Source: Mycobacterium sp. 852013-50091_SCH5140682 (GTDB taxonomy: Bacteria > Actinomycetota > Actinomycetes > Mycobacteriales > Mycobacteriaceae). Taken from it: 64,000 bases of DNA. The position numbers were made by a program, and so were the translations under genes. Positions 1 through 8,919 of the stretch are shown one piece after another. Position 1 is the first letter of the stretch, and each line of letters starts with the position of its first letter. The stretch is from the NCBI RefSeq assembly GCF_001665685.1, contig NZ_LZTB01000100.1, forward strand, positions 186,001-250,000, read 5' to 3'. A model generated the notes under the pieces. That model saw only the letters and a list, made by a program, of their open reading frames with translations. It ran no database searches and was not told where the DNA came from.

Positions 1-1573
1 CGCGAACCGCGTGTAGATCGTCGTCGGCAACGTCACTGAGCGGCCGTTCAAGCACGATCAGATCGGCTTCGAGTCCGGGTGAGATCGCGCCGCGTACGGA
101 CTCCTGGCGCGATGCGTAAGCGCTGCCGGCAGTCGCCGCAAGCAAGGCTTCGCGACGCGTCAGCCGTTCATCGGGGAAGAACGTTTCACCTGAACCGGGA
201 TAATTGCGATTCACCGCTACGTGGATCTGGTCGAAGGGGTTCGGGCTTGAGACCGGCCAATCGCTCCCGTTTGCCAGCTGCACGCCGTGGCGCGCCATAG
301 TGGCAAATTCGTACTGGTGCGCGAAGAGTTCCGCGGGTAGGTACGGCAACGCCATATCGGTCATCTGGTCGTCGTTCTGAGCCCAGAAAGGTTGGATGTT
401 GGCAATGATGCCCTTGTCAGCCATCCGTCTTATCAGCTCGGAGTTCGTCAGCTGAAGATGCGCGATCTGATGACGGCGGCCTGCTCGTTCGGTCGCTTCG
501 AGCATTTCGACGGAGTCCGCGACGGCCCGGTCACCGATGGCGTGGAAATGGATGTCGAACCCGGCTCGATCGAGGGCCACGACCACCGGCTGCAGTTCAT
601 CTTTGTCGAAGAAGGTGATACCGGTCGGATATTCGGTGTCGATGCGGTACGGCTGGCCCACCGCGGCGGTGAACGTCTCGCACACGCCGTCGTACATGAT
701 CTTGGCGCCGGTCAGCTGAAATCGGGACGACGAGGGAACATCCGCGCGCAGGCTGACGAAAGCGTCGACGCAGTCTGCGAATCCGGTGCGGGGAACCCAG
801 AGGTTCCCTGTCACTCGGGCCCGCAGCTCACCGGTGTCGGCTGCGTGGCGATACACGTCCAGGACGTCGGTGGTGGGCACGAACTCACCGACGATCGCTT
901 CCTGCCAGCCGGTCACCCCAAGGGACAGCAGGCGGGTCTGCGCGGCGAGAAGCCCTGCCATCCTGGTCCGGTCATCGAGCGCGGGTAGCAGATCAGAAAC
1001 CAACTGCATCGCGGATTCGTGCAGGAGCCCGGCGGGTGAACCGTCGGCGAGGCGTTCTATCCGGCCGCCCTGAGGGTCGGGGGTGTCGGCTGTGATGCCG
1101 GCTAGTTGCAGTGCCGCTGAATTGACCCAAGCGCTGTGACCGTCGCGGTTGGCAAGGTATGTGGGTCGGTTCCCGGTGACGCGGTCGAGGTCGCCCAGCA
1201 TGGTGCCGGTGTGCCGGAAATGGCTCAATGACCAGCCCCGCCCCACGATCCAGTTCGCGCCGGGGTGGTCGTCCACGTATCGGGCGATCGTTGCCATGGC
1301 GTCGTCGCAGCTGTCGGTGCCCGCGAGATCGCACCGCATCAACTCGACACCGGATTCGACCGCGTGGACATGCGCGTCCGTCATCCCTGGCAGGACCGCC
1401 GCACCGGCGACGTCCACGACGCGTGCACCCAAGGTCGGCGGAAGGTCGGTCATCGGTACGACCGCCGAAATGTGACTGCCCTCGACCACGATGCCCCAGT
1501 GGGCGGCGGTCTCGGCCAGGGGAAGCTCGGCATTGACGAAGACAGTTTGCCCAGCATTCGACATCGGTTTCAT
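1..1573 (-). CDS. YtcJ-type amidohydrolase (3' end beyond window)
   Basis: Metal-dependent hydrolase of the amidohydrolase_3 (YtcJ) family, probably cytosolic, acting on an amide, carbamate or related C-N bond; the substrate is unknown. Reading from the ATG at 1573 gives an open frame to the window edge (524 codons; the family is usually about 540-550). The metal-binding motif DAHVH lies at about residues 66-70, right after the beta-sandwich strand ending VLPGMT. A later HFHAIGDRA motif supplies further metal ligands, and a GSDWPVSSPNPF motif near the C-terminus is typical of the family. The start overlaps the stop of the serine hydrolase gene by 4 bp (ATGA), so it is the last visible gene of the peptide-importer operon and probably processes an imported compound. 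Family assignment is firm, substrate is not. Confidence 0.85.
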   Translation of the reverse strand, partial: MKPMSNAGQTVFVNAELPLAETAAHWGIVVEGSHISAVVPMTDLPPTLGARVVDVAGAAVLPGMTDAHVHAVESGVELMRCDLAGTDSCDDAMATIARYVDDHPGANWIVGRGWSLSHFRHTGTMLGDLDRVTGNRPTYLANRDGHSAWVNSAALQLAGITADTPDPQGGRIERLADGSPAGLLHESAMQLVSDLLPALDDRTRMAGLLAAQTRLLSLGVTGWQEAIVGEFVPTTDVLDVYRHAADTGELRARVTGNLWVPRTGFADCVDAFVSLRADVPSSSRFQLTGAKIMYDGVCETFTAAVGQPYRIDTEYPTGITFFDKDELQPVVVALDRAGFDIHFHAIGDRAVADSVEMLEATERAGRRHQIAHLQLTNSELIRRMADKGIIANIQPFWAQNDDQMTDMALPYLPAELFAHQYEFATMARHGVQLANGSDWPVSSPNPFDQIHVAVNRNYPGSGETFFPDERLTRREALLAATAGSAYASRQESVRGAISPGLEADLIVLERPLSDVADDDLHAVR

Positions 1574-2916
1574 CCTTTTCTTGCGAGCCGGTCGGCGATC
1601 CGCAGGTACGTCACTTGCCCAGTGGGCCCGCGCCCGTACTCGATGACGCCGCCGGCGTCAGCTGCCGGGGCCACGACCAACAGTGTGTTGTCGGAGATCC
1701 GCACAGCGCGTTGAGGCGCGAATGGCACCAGCCGGTACTGCCCGTCCTCGACGGGGCGTTCATGTGCCTCGATCCGGAGTTCGTCGGCGCCGACGCCGGT
1801 CACGCGGATGGTGCCGTAGATTCCGGCGTCGTAATCGCCTTCGAATTCGCCAGGCCGGATCGGTAGGCGAGTTGGCAGTCGCCAGGGATCAATCCCGGTA
1901 ACCGCTTGTGCGACAGCCCGGTCGAGCGCCCGATGCAGGGCTTCCCCTTCAGTTGAATTCGTGAGCACCACCACGCACAGCTGCTGATCGAGCATCAACG
2001 TCATGCGTGCGCAGTAGCCGGTGGTGAGACCGTCGTGCCAGGCGATACGTTGTCCGCCAACATCATCGAGATACCATGCCAGCGCAAAGTGGTGTCCTGC
2101 TTGCCCTCTGTAGAACTGCGGACTCAGCAAGATTGCGGGCTCACTACCGGACAGCAGGTGGTGTCCATAGCTGACCATGTCGTGTGCGGTGCTGGCGATT
2201 CCGCCGCCGGGAACATCCCAGCCCGGTAGTTGCCAGTGCCGTTGCCACCCCGCATTGCGCAGCACCCGTGCGTCTGCGTGCGGGGCGGCTACGCGATGGG
2301 TGATGGCCTCGTCCGCCGATGTGAACGAGCGGTACATACCCAAGGGGCGCAGGATTCGTTCAGACAGCAGATCGGGGTATCGCCGCCCTTCGATCCGCTC
2401 GATCAGGGCTGCCGCCAACATGATCCCTGCATTGCTGTACGACCACGCGGTGCCTGGCGCGAAGTCTAAAGGACGTCCGCTGAGCTCCCGCAGCGCGACT
2501 GCGAGTCCATCATCGGCGTTGTTCGCGAGCAACCGAGGAGCATTCGCGATCATCGGGTCTCCGGACACGCCCGAAGAGTGAGTGAGCAGATGCCTGACGG
2601 TGATCCTCGGGTCGACGGCGACATCGTCGAGGACATCGGCAACCGACCGGTCGAGTGTCAATCGCCCGGAATCGACCAGTCGGGCGATGAGCAGTGCCAC
2701 GAAAGTCTTTGAAATAGAACCGATCTGAAAGATCGTGTGCTCGGTTACCGGTAGGGGATCCTCCAGGCTCGTCACCCCGCATCCGAGGAAGGTGCTGTCC
2801 CCGCGCAGGCTGATGCCCACGGCGATACCCGGAACCGCACGGCCGGCATCTCCCGCGACCACGTCCGCGATGGCGTCACGCAGCTGCGGCAGCGTGACAG
2901 GTCGACCGCGGGTCAT
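1570..2916 (-). CDS. Beta-lactamase-fold serine hydrolase
   Basis: Class C beta-lactamase/DD-peptidase-like hydrolase of 448 residues. The SxxK catalytic pair is in GSISK (Ser67, Lys70) and the YxN motif is in YSNAG; a C-terminal extension of about 100 residues follows the catalytic domain. I chose the ATG at 2916 because it overlaps the upstream ATPase stop as ATGA; a longer frame exists but would run through the ATPase gene. No signal peptide is visible, so it is probably cytosolic and acts on imported material rather than on peptidoglycan. The neighbours are a peptide-type ABC importer and an amidohydrolase, which suggests stepwise breakdown of a peptide- or lactam-like substrate. Many members of this family are esterases or D-aminopeptidases rather than true beta-lactamases. 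Confidence 0.85.
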   Translation of the reverse strand: MTRGRPVTLPQLRDAIADVVAGDAGRAVPGIAVGISLRGDSTFLGCGVTSLEDPLPVTEHTIFQIGSISKTFVALLIARLVDSGRLTLDRSVADVLDDVAVDPRITVRHLLTHSSGVSGDPMIANAPRLLANNADDGLAVALRELSGRPLDFAPGTAWSYSNAGIMLAAALIERIEGRRYPDLLSERILRPLGMYRSFTSADEAITHRVAAPHADARVLRNAGWQRHWQLPGWDVPGGGIASTAHDMVSYGHHLLSGSEPAILLSPQFYRGQAGHHFALAWYLDDVGGQRIAWHDGLTTGYCARMTLMLDQQLCVVVLTNSTEGEALHRALDRAVAQAVTGIDPWRLPTRLPIRPGEFEGDYDAGIYGTIRVTGVGADELRIEAHERPVEDGQYRLVPFAPQRAVRISDNTLLVVAPAADAGGVIEYGRGPTGQVTYLRIADRLARKG

Positions 2917-3725
2917 CGGTCGAGTGCGGCGACCGCTTCGGGCCGCCATCCGGGGCGCGGTACCGAGTCGAGAAGGACCTGGGTATACGGATGCGTCGGG
3001 CGTGCCAGAACGTCGTCGACCGGACCACTCTCGACTACTTCGCCACGGCTCATCACGTGCACGTGATCGCACACCTGGCGGACGACGCCCAGGTCGTGAG
3101 TGATGAACAGGAACGCCAGTCCGCGCTCGGCGCGAATCATGTTGAGCAGATTGAGAATCTGCGCTTGCACCGACACGTCCAGTGCAGACACCGCCTCGTC
3201 GAGCACCAGTAGGTCCGGTCCTGCCGCGAGGGCTCGCGCGATCGCGACCCGCTGCCGCTGGCCTCCGGACAGCGAGCCTGGTTTGAGTTCGGACATATCG
3301 GGTTGCAACCCGACCGAGGTCAAAAGGTCGGCGATTCGATCCCTGCGTTCTTTCTCGGGCAGGCCGAGGTGGAAACGGATGACCTCGTGCAGCGCTGATC
3401 CGACCGTCTGCATGGGATCCAACGATGAATATGGGTTCTGGAACACCATCTGTATCCGGCGGGCGCGTCGTGCAACGTCGCTGCGGCCTTTACGAACCGG
3501 CTGGCCGTCGAGCAGCACGGAACCACTCGTGGCCGTCTCAAGTCCCATCACAATGCGGGCCAGAGTCGATTTGCCCGAGCCGGATTCGCCCACGAGTGCT
3601 ACGGCGTCGCCGGTGTGAACGTCGAGTGATACGCCGCGCAGTGCCTGTACCGCTGCTGCGCCGCGGCGGGCACGGAACGTCTTGGTCAAATCCCGGACCT
3701 CCAGCGACACGCTATGCGGCATCAT
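2913..3725 (-). CDS. Oligopeptide ABC transporter ATP-binding protein (DppF/OppF type)
   Basis: Second ATPase of a PepT-family importer, 270 residues. Walker A GESGSGKST, signature LSGGQRQRVAIARAL, Walker B LLVLDEAVSALD and the switch histidine in ITHD are all present. The C-terminal segment after THPYTQVLLDSVP is the short oligopeptide-transporter tail; the extra Cys-rich tail seen in the partner ATPase is absent. It starts at 3725 (MMPHS; a second ATG lies at 3722), overlapping the end of the preceding ATPase gene by about 14 bp. It would form a heterodimer with the product of 3712-4704 on the two permeases. The substrate (peptide, opine or nickel chelate) cannot be told from the sequence. 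Confidence 0.92.
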   Translation of the reverse strand: MMPHSVSLEVRDLTKTFRARRGAAAVQALRGVSLDVHTGDAVALVGESGSGKSTLARIVMGLETATSGSVLLDGQPVRKGRSDVARRARRIQMVFQNPYSSLDPMQTVGSALHEVIRFHLGLPEKERRDRIADLLTSVGLQPDMSELKPGSLSGGQRQRVAIARALAAGPDLLVLDEAVSALDVSVQAQILNLLNMIRAERGLAFLFITHDLGVVRQVCDHVHVMSRGEVVESGPVDDVLARPTHPYTQVLLDSVPRPGWRPEAVAALDR

Positions 3726-4704
3726 GAACTCCGTTCGGGGTCGTCCCCGGTGTCATCGGATGGACGCAGGCATAGCCGAGTCGTTCGTCTTCGGCTGTCC
3801 AGGAGGGCAGCTCGCCGCATGCATCGGTGGCACGTGGGCAGCGCTCGCGAAATACGCATCCGGTGAGTGACTGGGTCAGAGCGGGTGGCTGTCCCGCGAT
3901 GACCGGCAGCGTTTCATGGCGCCGCGAAACATCGGGCTGGCACCGCAGCAACGCATTGGTGTATGGATGGTGACCGCCGCGCGCCACGGTGCGGGTATCG
4001 CCGATCTCGACGATGCGGCCCGCGTATGCCACAGCGATGCGGTCACAAAAGGCAAGTGCCAGTTCGAGGTTGTGGGTGATGAACACCGTCGACACCTGCC
4101 GTTCTCGACGTGCTCGGTCCAGGAGGGCGATCACCAGCGCCTGGGTGGTGTTGTCGAGCGCAGTGGTCGGTTCATCGGCGATCAGCAGGTCGGGATCGGA
4201 CAACAGAGCTGCAGCGATGCAGATGCGCTGAAGCTGCCCGCCGGAGAACTCGTGCGGGTAACGATCGAGCAAGGCGCGCGGGTCGCTCAGCCCCATCGAG
4301 GTGAGCATCTCCGCGGCCTTCCGCAGAGCTTCTCTGCGAGGCATCCGCCGCTCATAGACCAGCACCTCGGTGAGGTAGTCGCCCACCGTGCGGGTCGGAT
4401 CCATGACCGAGGCAGGGTCCTGGAAGATCACTCCGACGTGCTTGGATCGCCAGCGCCGCATGGTCTCGGCATCGGTGACGTCATAAGTGTGGGAACCGAA
4501 TCCGATCGTGCCGCTGGCGAACATACCGGCGGGCGGTATGCCCAGTATGGACCTCGCCGTGACGGACTTGCCGCTGCCGGACTCGCCGACCACACCCAGA
4601 CACTCGCCGGGGGCGAGCGCGAACGACACGTCAGCGACGACGGGACGTGCCGCTGACGGCAGGTAAACCGAGAGACCGTCGACGGTCAGGAGGGATTCAG
4701 ACAT
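3712..4704 (-). CDS. Oligopeptide ABC transporter ATP-binding protein (DppD/OppD type)
   Basis: First ATPase of the importer, 330 residues. It has Walker A GESGSGKSV, signature FSGGQLQRICIAAAL, Walker B LLIADEPTTALD and a C-terminal oligo_HPY tail with the cysteines VFRERCPRATDAC, characteristic of OppD/DppD proteins that often carry a small Fe-S site. The gene overlaps the upstream permease by 8 bp, consistent with translational coupling. It pairs with the downstream ATPase (2913-3725). Confidence 0.92.
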   Translation of the reverse strand: MSESLLTVDGLSVYLPSAARPVVADVSFALAPGECLGVVGESGSGKSVTARSILGIPPAGMFASGTIGFGSHTYDVTDAETMRRWRSKHVGVIFQDPASVMDPTRTVGDYLTEVLVYERRMPRREALRKAAEMLTSMGLSDPRALLDRYPHEFSGGQLQRICIAAALLSDPDLLIADEPTTALDNTTQALVIALLDRARRERQVSTVFITHNLELALAFCDRIAVAYAGRIVEIGDTRTVARGGHHPYTNALLRCQPDVSRRHETLPVIAGQPPALTQSLTGCVFRERCPRATDACGELPSWTAEDERLGYACVHPMTPGTTPNGVHDAA

Positions 4705-5551
4705 GGAAGCGCTTTCCGAGATGGTCGCCGATGATGTTGAACGCGAAGACCGTGAGGAAGATCGCCAGCCCCGCGTACAGCGACTCCTGCGGGAAGCCGC
4801 GGACGATGCTCGATTGTCCGGCTGAAATCATTGTGCCCCAGTCTGATTGCGGAGGTTGCACCCCGAGCCCGAGATAGGACACGGCGGCCATGTCGATGAT
4901 GGCGTACCCGAACAGCACCGTGACCTGCGCCGTGATCAGACCGGCGAGATTCGGCAGCAGATGCAGACCGACCACGCGGGCAGGCTGGAATCCCTGCAGG
5001 CGTAACGCGGAGATATACGGTTGCGCAACTTGCTGTAGCGCCGCCGAGCGGGTGATGCGCCCGACGTAGGGAACGTACGCGACGGCCAGGGCGATGGCGG
5101 CCGCGGTGAGCCCGGCTCCGAACAATGCTGTCGCAGCCAGGGCCAGCAGCAGCGCCGGTAGCACCAGAACGGTGTCGAAAACGCGCGAGACGATGCCGTC
5201 GGCGCGTCGTTGCCAGGCCCCGGTCAGGGCAAGTGACACACCGACCACCGTTGCCAGTCCGACGATCAGCGTCGCACCGAACATCGTTGTGCGGGCACCG
5301 AAGACGAGACGCGAGAGGATGTCCCTGCCCGAGGCGTCGGTGCCGAGCAGGTGGTCGGCGCTGAACCCGAGATAGGCTCCGCCCAATGAGCCTGCATCGG
5401 GGTCGTGCGGTGCGATCACCGGGGCCGCCACGGCCATCAGTACGACCAGCAGGAGAAATCCGGAAGCCAGGCGGACTGTCCAAGGCGACGAGAATCGTGC
5501 GGCGGTGTTACGCAAGAAGCTGTAACGTCCCGCTGTTACGGCAGCAGTCAT
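4697..5551 (-). CDS. Peptide ABC transporter permease (DppC type)
   Basis: Inner-membrane permease of 284 residues with a first helix near residues 28-50, followed by a BPD_transp_1 domain with about five more helices. Typical DppC landmarks are the N-terminal AAPVIAPHDPDA segment after helix 1, the LGTDASGRDILSRL signature and the EAA-like loop around ALRLQGFQPARVVGLHLLPN that docks on the ATPases. The start codon overlaps the stop of the DppB gene by 4 bp (ATGA). Confidence 0.92.
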   Translation of the reverse strand: MTAAVTAGRYSFLRNTAARFSSPWTVRLASGFLLLVVLMAVAAPVIAPHDPDAGSLGGAYLGFSADHLLGTDASGRDILSRLVFGARTTMFGATLIVGLATVVGVSLALTGAWQRRADGIVSRVFDTVLVLPALLLALAATALFGAGLTAAAIALAVAYVPYVGRITRSAALQQVAQPYISALRLQGFQPARVVGLHLLPNLAGLITAQVTVLFGYAIIDMAAVSYLGLGVQPPQSDWGTMISAGQSSIVRGFPQESLYAGLAIFLTVFAFNIIGDHLGKRFHV

Positions 5552-6501
5552 GATGCGACAAGTCCTTCGGCTATCCGAGGATCGAGCAGCCCGTAGATGA
5601 TGTCGACGACCGTGCTCAGCAGGATGAACACGACGATCAGGATCAACACGATGGCCTGTGCCAGAGCAAAGTCGTTCTGTGAGATCGCCTGCACCAGAAG
5701 TGATCCGATCCCATCGAGGCCGAAGGCGGTCTCAACGACAACCGTCCCAGCGATCAGCCCTGCCATACTGAGCCCACCGACGGTGACGACCGGCAACAGC
5801 CCGTTGCGCATCGTGTGGCGCATCGTCACAGTTCGGCGACGGATCCCCCGCGCGCTGGCAGCCCAGACGAAATCGAGTGACTTGGTCTGATTGATCGAAG
5901 CTCTGGTGACCTTCCCGATATAGGCGACATTCGACAACGCCAGTGCGATCGCGGGCAGTGTCAGAGAGTAGACCCGAGAGCCGAAGTCACTGCCAGAGCC
6001 GTACGCGGGGAAGATCGGGAACTGCACGGCGAAGGTCGATATCAAGACTGTTGCAGCGACGAAGGCCGGGATCGCGATGCCTGCCGAATAGCAGAACCTG
6101 AGCACACCGTCCAACCATCCGGACCGCAGCGCCGCGAGGGCGCCAGTGCTGACGCCGACAGTCAGAATGAGGATCCCCGCGTACACGACGAGGAATGCCG
6201 TAGTGGTCAGGTGATTGCCCAACAGGCTGCTGACACTGTCGCGGTAGAGAAACGAGGTGCCGAAATCGCCACGCAGCGAGCTGCTCAGCCAGTGCCAGTA
6301 CTGCCCGAGCAGTCCCTCGTCGAGGTGGTACTGCTGGCGTACGCGAGCGATCTGCTCGGGTGAGACGTTGCGCCCGCCGAGCAGCAGCGACAGCGAGCTC
6401 GTTGGCGAAAAGTACATCGCCGCATACACCAGGAAACTCGCCACCGCCGCTGTCACCGCCGCGAACACAAGACGCTTGAGGATGAACCCCACATATCTCA
6501 T
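5548..6501 (-). CDS. Peptide ABC transporter permease (DppB type)
   Basis: Permease of 317 residues beginning MRYVGFILKRLVFAAV, the usual DppB N-terminus with one helix and then a periplasmic loop (RQQYHLDEGLLGQYWHWL). The BPD_transp_1 domain follows, with the coupling loop near AASARGIRRRTVTMRHTMRN and the C-terminal signature LDPRI. I chose the ATG at 6501, 5 bp after the stop of the solute-binding protein; a longer upstream frame overlaps that gene and has no homology. It forms the translocation pore with the DppC-type product. Confidence 0.92.
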   Translation of the reverse strand: MRYVGFILKRLVFAAVTAAVASFLVYAAMYFSPTSSLSLLLGGRNVSPEQIARVRQQYHLDEGLLGQYWHWLSSSLRGDFGTSFLYRDSVSSLLGNHLTTTAFLVVYAGILILTVGVSTGALAALRSGWLDGVLRFCYSAGIAIPAFVAATVLISTFAVQFPIFPAYGSGSDFGSRVYSLTLPAIALALSNVAYIGKVTRASINQTKSLDFVWAASARGIRRRTVTMRHTMRNGLLPVVTVGGLSMAGLIAGTVVVETAFGLDGIGSLLVQAISQNDFALAQAIVLILIVVFILLSTVVDIIYGLLDPRIAEGLVAS

Positions 6502-6506
6502 CGGAG

Positions 6507-8135
6507 TCAGCGCGCGCCCAACAAGGCCGCCCACGGATAGGACAGCTGCACGAAAGACACGGGCGCACCGGTGACCCGCTTGTTCATGAAGAGGGTGTTG
6601 GCTTCCTCGGCAACCGGGATCCACGGCAGATCCGCCATGATCTGCTGCTGTCCCTTTGTGACGAGTTGCGCGCGGGCGGTGTCGTCGGACGTGGCCTTGG
6701 CCTCGGTGAGCGACGAGTTCACGGTCGGGTTGTCGTAGCCGAAGGTCAGGCTGCTCGCACCCTTGACGAACATGCCGTACCAGGAAAGCGGATCGTTCAG
6801 GTCGGGATACCAGTCGGTCTCGAACGCGTCGACGCCCTTCTGCAGACTCGCATCCCCGAAGATCGAGTTGTACGTCTTCACCGGGATGGGCTTCAGGGTG
6901 ATATTGAGCCCGATCTGCTTGCCGGTCTGCTGAATGGAGTCGAAGATCGTTGCGACATACTGCGATGCGCCTCCCGCGTACGCAAGCACGATCTCGTCTT
7001 TCGGGGAGCCGGCTTCGGCGACCAGCTTCTTGGCCTCATCGAGGTTCTGCGTCAAGGCCGGTAGATCGTCGTATGCCTTCGAATAGACGTCCTTGGCGTA
7101 GGTCCAGGTCTGAGGTGTCGCCAATGCCTTGACCGGTAGGGCTGCGCCCGCGAACGCATTGGAGATGATCCCGTCCCGGTCAAGTGAAAGTGCCAGTGCA
7201 CGACGGATTTTCGGGTCTTTGAGTGGCCCGGACTCGGCCGAGATGATCAGCGAGAACACGATCGGGCTGCGCGCGTAGTAGACAGAACCTACCGACGAGC
7301 TGGACAGTCGGCCCAAGCCGTCCCAGGGCAGCTGGTAGCTGCCGTCCACCTGCCCGCTGAGCAGGGCGTTGGCCAGCGTGGCCCCGTCGCCGATGAAGGT
7401 GAACGTGACGTTGTCGACCTTCGGCGCCAACGAGTTGTCCCAGTAGTTCGGGTTGCGTTGGATCGTCAAGTCCTTGCCTGGCGTCCAACTGCCGAACCTG
7501 AACGGTCCCGAACACATTGCTCCGCCCGTCGGGCTGCCGTACTTGTCACCCTGCGCCTGGACATAGGCCTGCTTCACGACGGTGCCGGCGGGGCTGGCCA
7601 TCGCGCGATTGAATTCGGCGTTGGGGGAGTTCAGGTGCACCGTGATCTGGTGATCGCCGGTCTTGTCGATGGACTTCACCTGCGTGAAGGCCTCCGCGTA
7701 GTACGAGTTGAGCGACGTGTCGCTATTCCGCATGAGGCTGAAGATGACGTCTTCGGGCGTCACCGCCGTACCGTCCCAGAACTTCGCCGCGGGATTGAGG
7801 TCGTAAACCCATTCTGTTGGGGTCGGGTTGCTTGCCTTGGTGGCCAGCGCCGGGTCGATCTTCGACGCGTCCGTCGGTGGCACCCGAAGCAAGGTGTCGC
7901 AAAGGTTGGCGATGACTTGGTTTTCGGCGTAGTTGCCGGAGTGGACAGGGTCGAGACTGGACGGCTCGTATTGCAGATTCCAGGTCACCTTGTCGAGATG
8001 ACCCGTGGCCGCAGGGCTTGTGGTCGTGTAATCGATCTGCCCTGGTCCTGCCTGGGGGCGCTGGCCACTCGAGCAACTGGCCAACAGCGCCACAGTGGTG
8101 ACACCGGCGAGCGTCGTGAGAATTCGCTTGTGCAT
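6507..8135 (-). CDS. Family 5 extracellular solute-binding lipoprotein (DppA type)
   Basis: Substrate receptor of the importer, 542 residues. A lipoprotein signal peptide ends in the lipobox LLASC at about residues 18-22, so the mature protein is anchored to the outer face of the membrane. The SBP_bac_5 body includes a PSSLDPVHSGNYAENQV start, a GTAVTPEDVIFSLMR segment and KIRRALALSLDRDGI, all standard for the peptide/nickel-binding family. First gene of a coupled seven-gene run on the minus strand; its promoter region faces a TetR gene and contains an AT-rich inverted repeat at 8188-8208. Confidence 0.92.
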   Translation of the reverse strand: MHKRILTTLAGVTTVALLASCSSGQRPQAGPGQIDYTTTSPAATGHLDKVTWNLQYEPSSLDPVHSGNYAENQVIANLCDTLLRVPPTDASKIDPALATKASNPTPTEWVYDLNPAAKFWDGTAVTPEDVIFSLMRNSDTSLNSYYAEAFTQVKSIDKTGDHQITVHLNSPNAEFNRAMASPAGTVVKQAYVQAQGDKYGSPTGGAMCSGPFRFGSWTPGKDLTIQRNPNYWDNSLAPKVDNVTFTFIGDGATLANALLSGQVDGSYQLPWDGLGRLSSSSVGSVYYARSPIVFSLIISAESGPLKDPKIRRALALSLDRDGIISNAFAGAALPVKALATPQTWTYAKDVYSKAYDDLPALTQNLDEAKKLVAEAGSPKDEIVLAYAGGASQYVATIFDSIQQTGKQIGLNITLKPIPVKTYNSIFGDASLQKGVDAFETDWYPDLNDPLSWYGMFVKGASSLTFGYDNPTVNSSLTEAKATSDDTARAQLVTKGQQQIMADLPWIPVAEEANTLFMNKRVTGAPVSFVQLSYPWAALLGAR

Positions 8136-8187
8136 CTGTCCATCCCAGGTGGGTAGTCGAGGCGTGCGGTCTGCGACAACCGCGCTA

Positions 8188-8208
8188 AAATTAATGACAG
8201 TAATTTTT
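8188..8208. promoter_or_regulatory. Inverted repeat, likely TetR operator
   Basis: AAAATTA, 7-nt spacer, TAATTTT: a perfect 7+7 inverted repeat in an otherwise GC-rich region, midway between the importer operon (start 8135, minus) and the TetR gene (start 8266, plus). The position suits an operator controlling both promoters. Assignment to the adjacent TetR is inferred from position only. Confidence 0.55.
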
Positions 8209-8265
8209 AAGAGAGTCAGTAGACTCTGTCAAGGATCAAATTTGGGTTGGAGGCGCAGGTCCGGC

Positions 8266-8919
8266 ATGCGAGAGGCGAAGCGCCCGGCTGGTAGGCCACG
8301 AACCAAACTGCTTGACCGTGAGAAGATCACGGCCGCGGCCTTCGAGTTGTTCTCGGGCGGCGAAGACTTCACGATGGCTCAGCTGGCCGAGAAACTAGGT
8401 GTGCGCCCGCCGGCCTTGTACAACCACGTGCGGGACCGGCGCGCCCTCGTCAATCTCGTTCGCACCGAAGTTGCCGCGCGCATCGACACCAGCTCGTTCG
8501 CCGACCACGAATGGGACGCTGCGATCGTGCCGTGGGCGCGGTCGTATCGCACCGCGTTCGCCACGAGCCCGCAACTGATCGCTCAACTCGCGGTGGTCCC
8601 GATCGACGGGACGGAAGCCTCGCTTCAGGGATACGAGACCATCACGCGATGCATGCTGCGGGGTGGCTGGCCGGAGGCGGCGATAGTGCCGGTGATCGTT
8701 GCGCTCGAATCCTTCATCATCGGTTCATCACTCGACGTGCTGGCCGCGCCCGGCAACCTTGATCCCGTCGGCGACGAGGAGCGCGTGCCCGCCTTCGCCG
8801 CCGCGCTGGCGGCATCACGCGACAGCGCGACGGTCATGGCCGACGCTGCCTTCGAGGTCGGCCTCGCGGCGCTCATCGCGGGCTTGCGGCTCAGCCTGGC
8901 CGACTTCAAGGCCGGCTAG
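8266..8919 (+). CDS. TetR family regulator of the peptide-importer operon
   Basis: Protein of 217 residues with an N-terminal TetR HTH (KITAAAFELFSGGEDFTMAQLAEKLGVRPPALYNHVRDR, roughly residues 20-60) and a ligand-binding C-terminal half of the WHG/TetR_C type. I chose the ATG at 8266 because a GGTTGGAGG Shine-Dalgarno lies about 10 nt upstream; longer frames would run back into the divergent gene and its operator. It probably represses itself and the dpp-like operon through the 8188-8208 inverted repeat. Its TAG stop overlaps the stop of the convergent lyase gene in a single CTAG. Confidence 0.88.
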   Translation: MREAKRPAGRPRTKLLDREKITAAAFELFSGGEDFTMAQLAEKLGVRPPALYNHVRDRRALVNLVRTEVAARIDTSSFADHEWDAAIVPWARSYRTAFATSPQLIAQLAVVPIDGTEASLQGYETITRCMLRGGWPEAAIVPVIVALESFIIGSSLDVLAAPGNLDPVGDEERVPAFAAALAASRDSATVMADAAFEVGLAALIAGLRLSLADFKAG

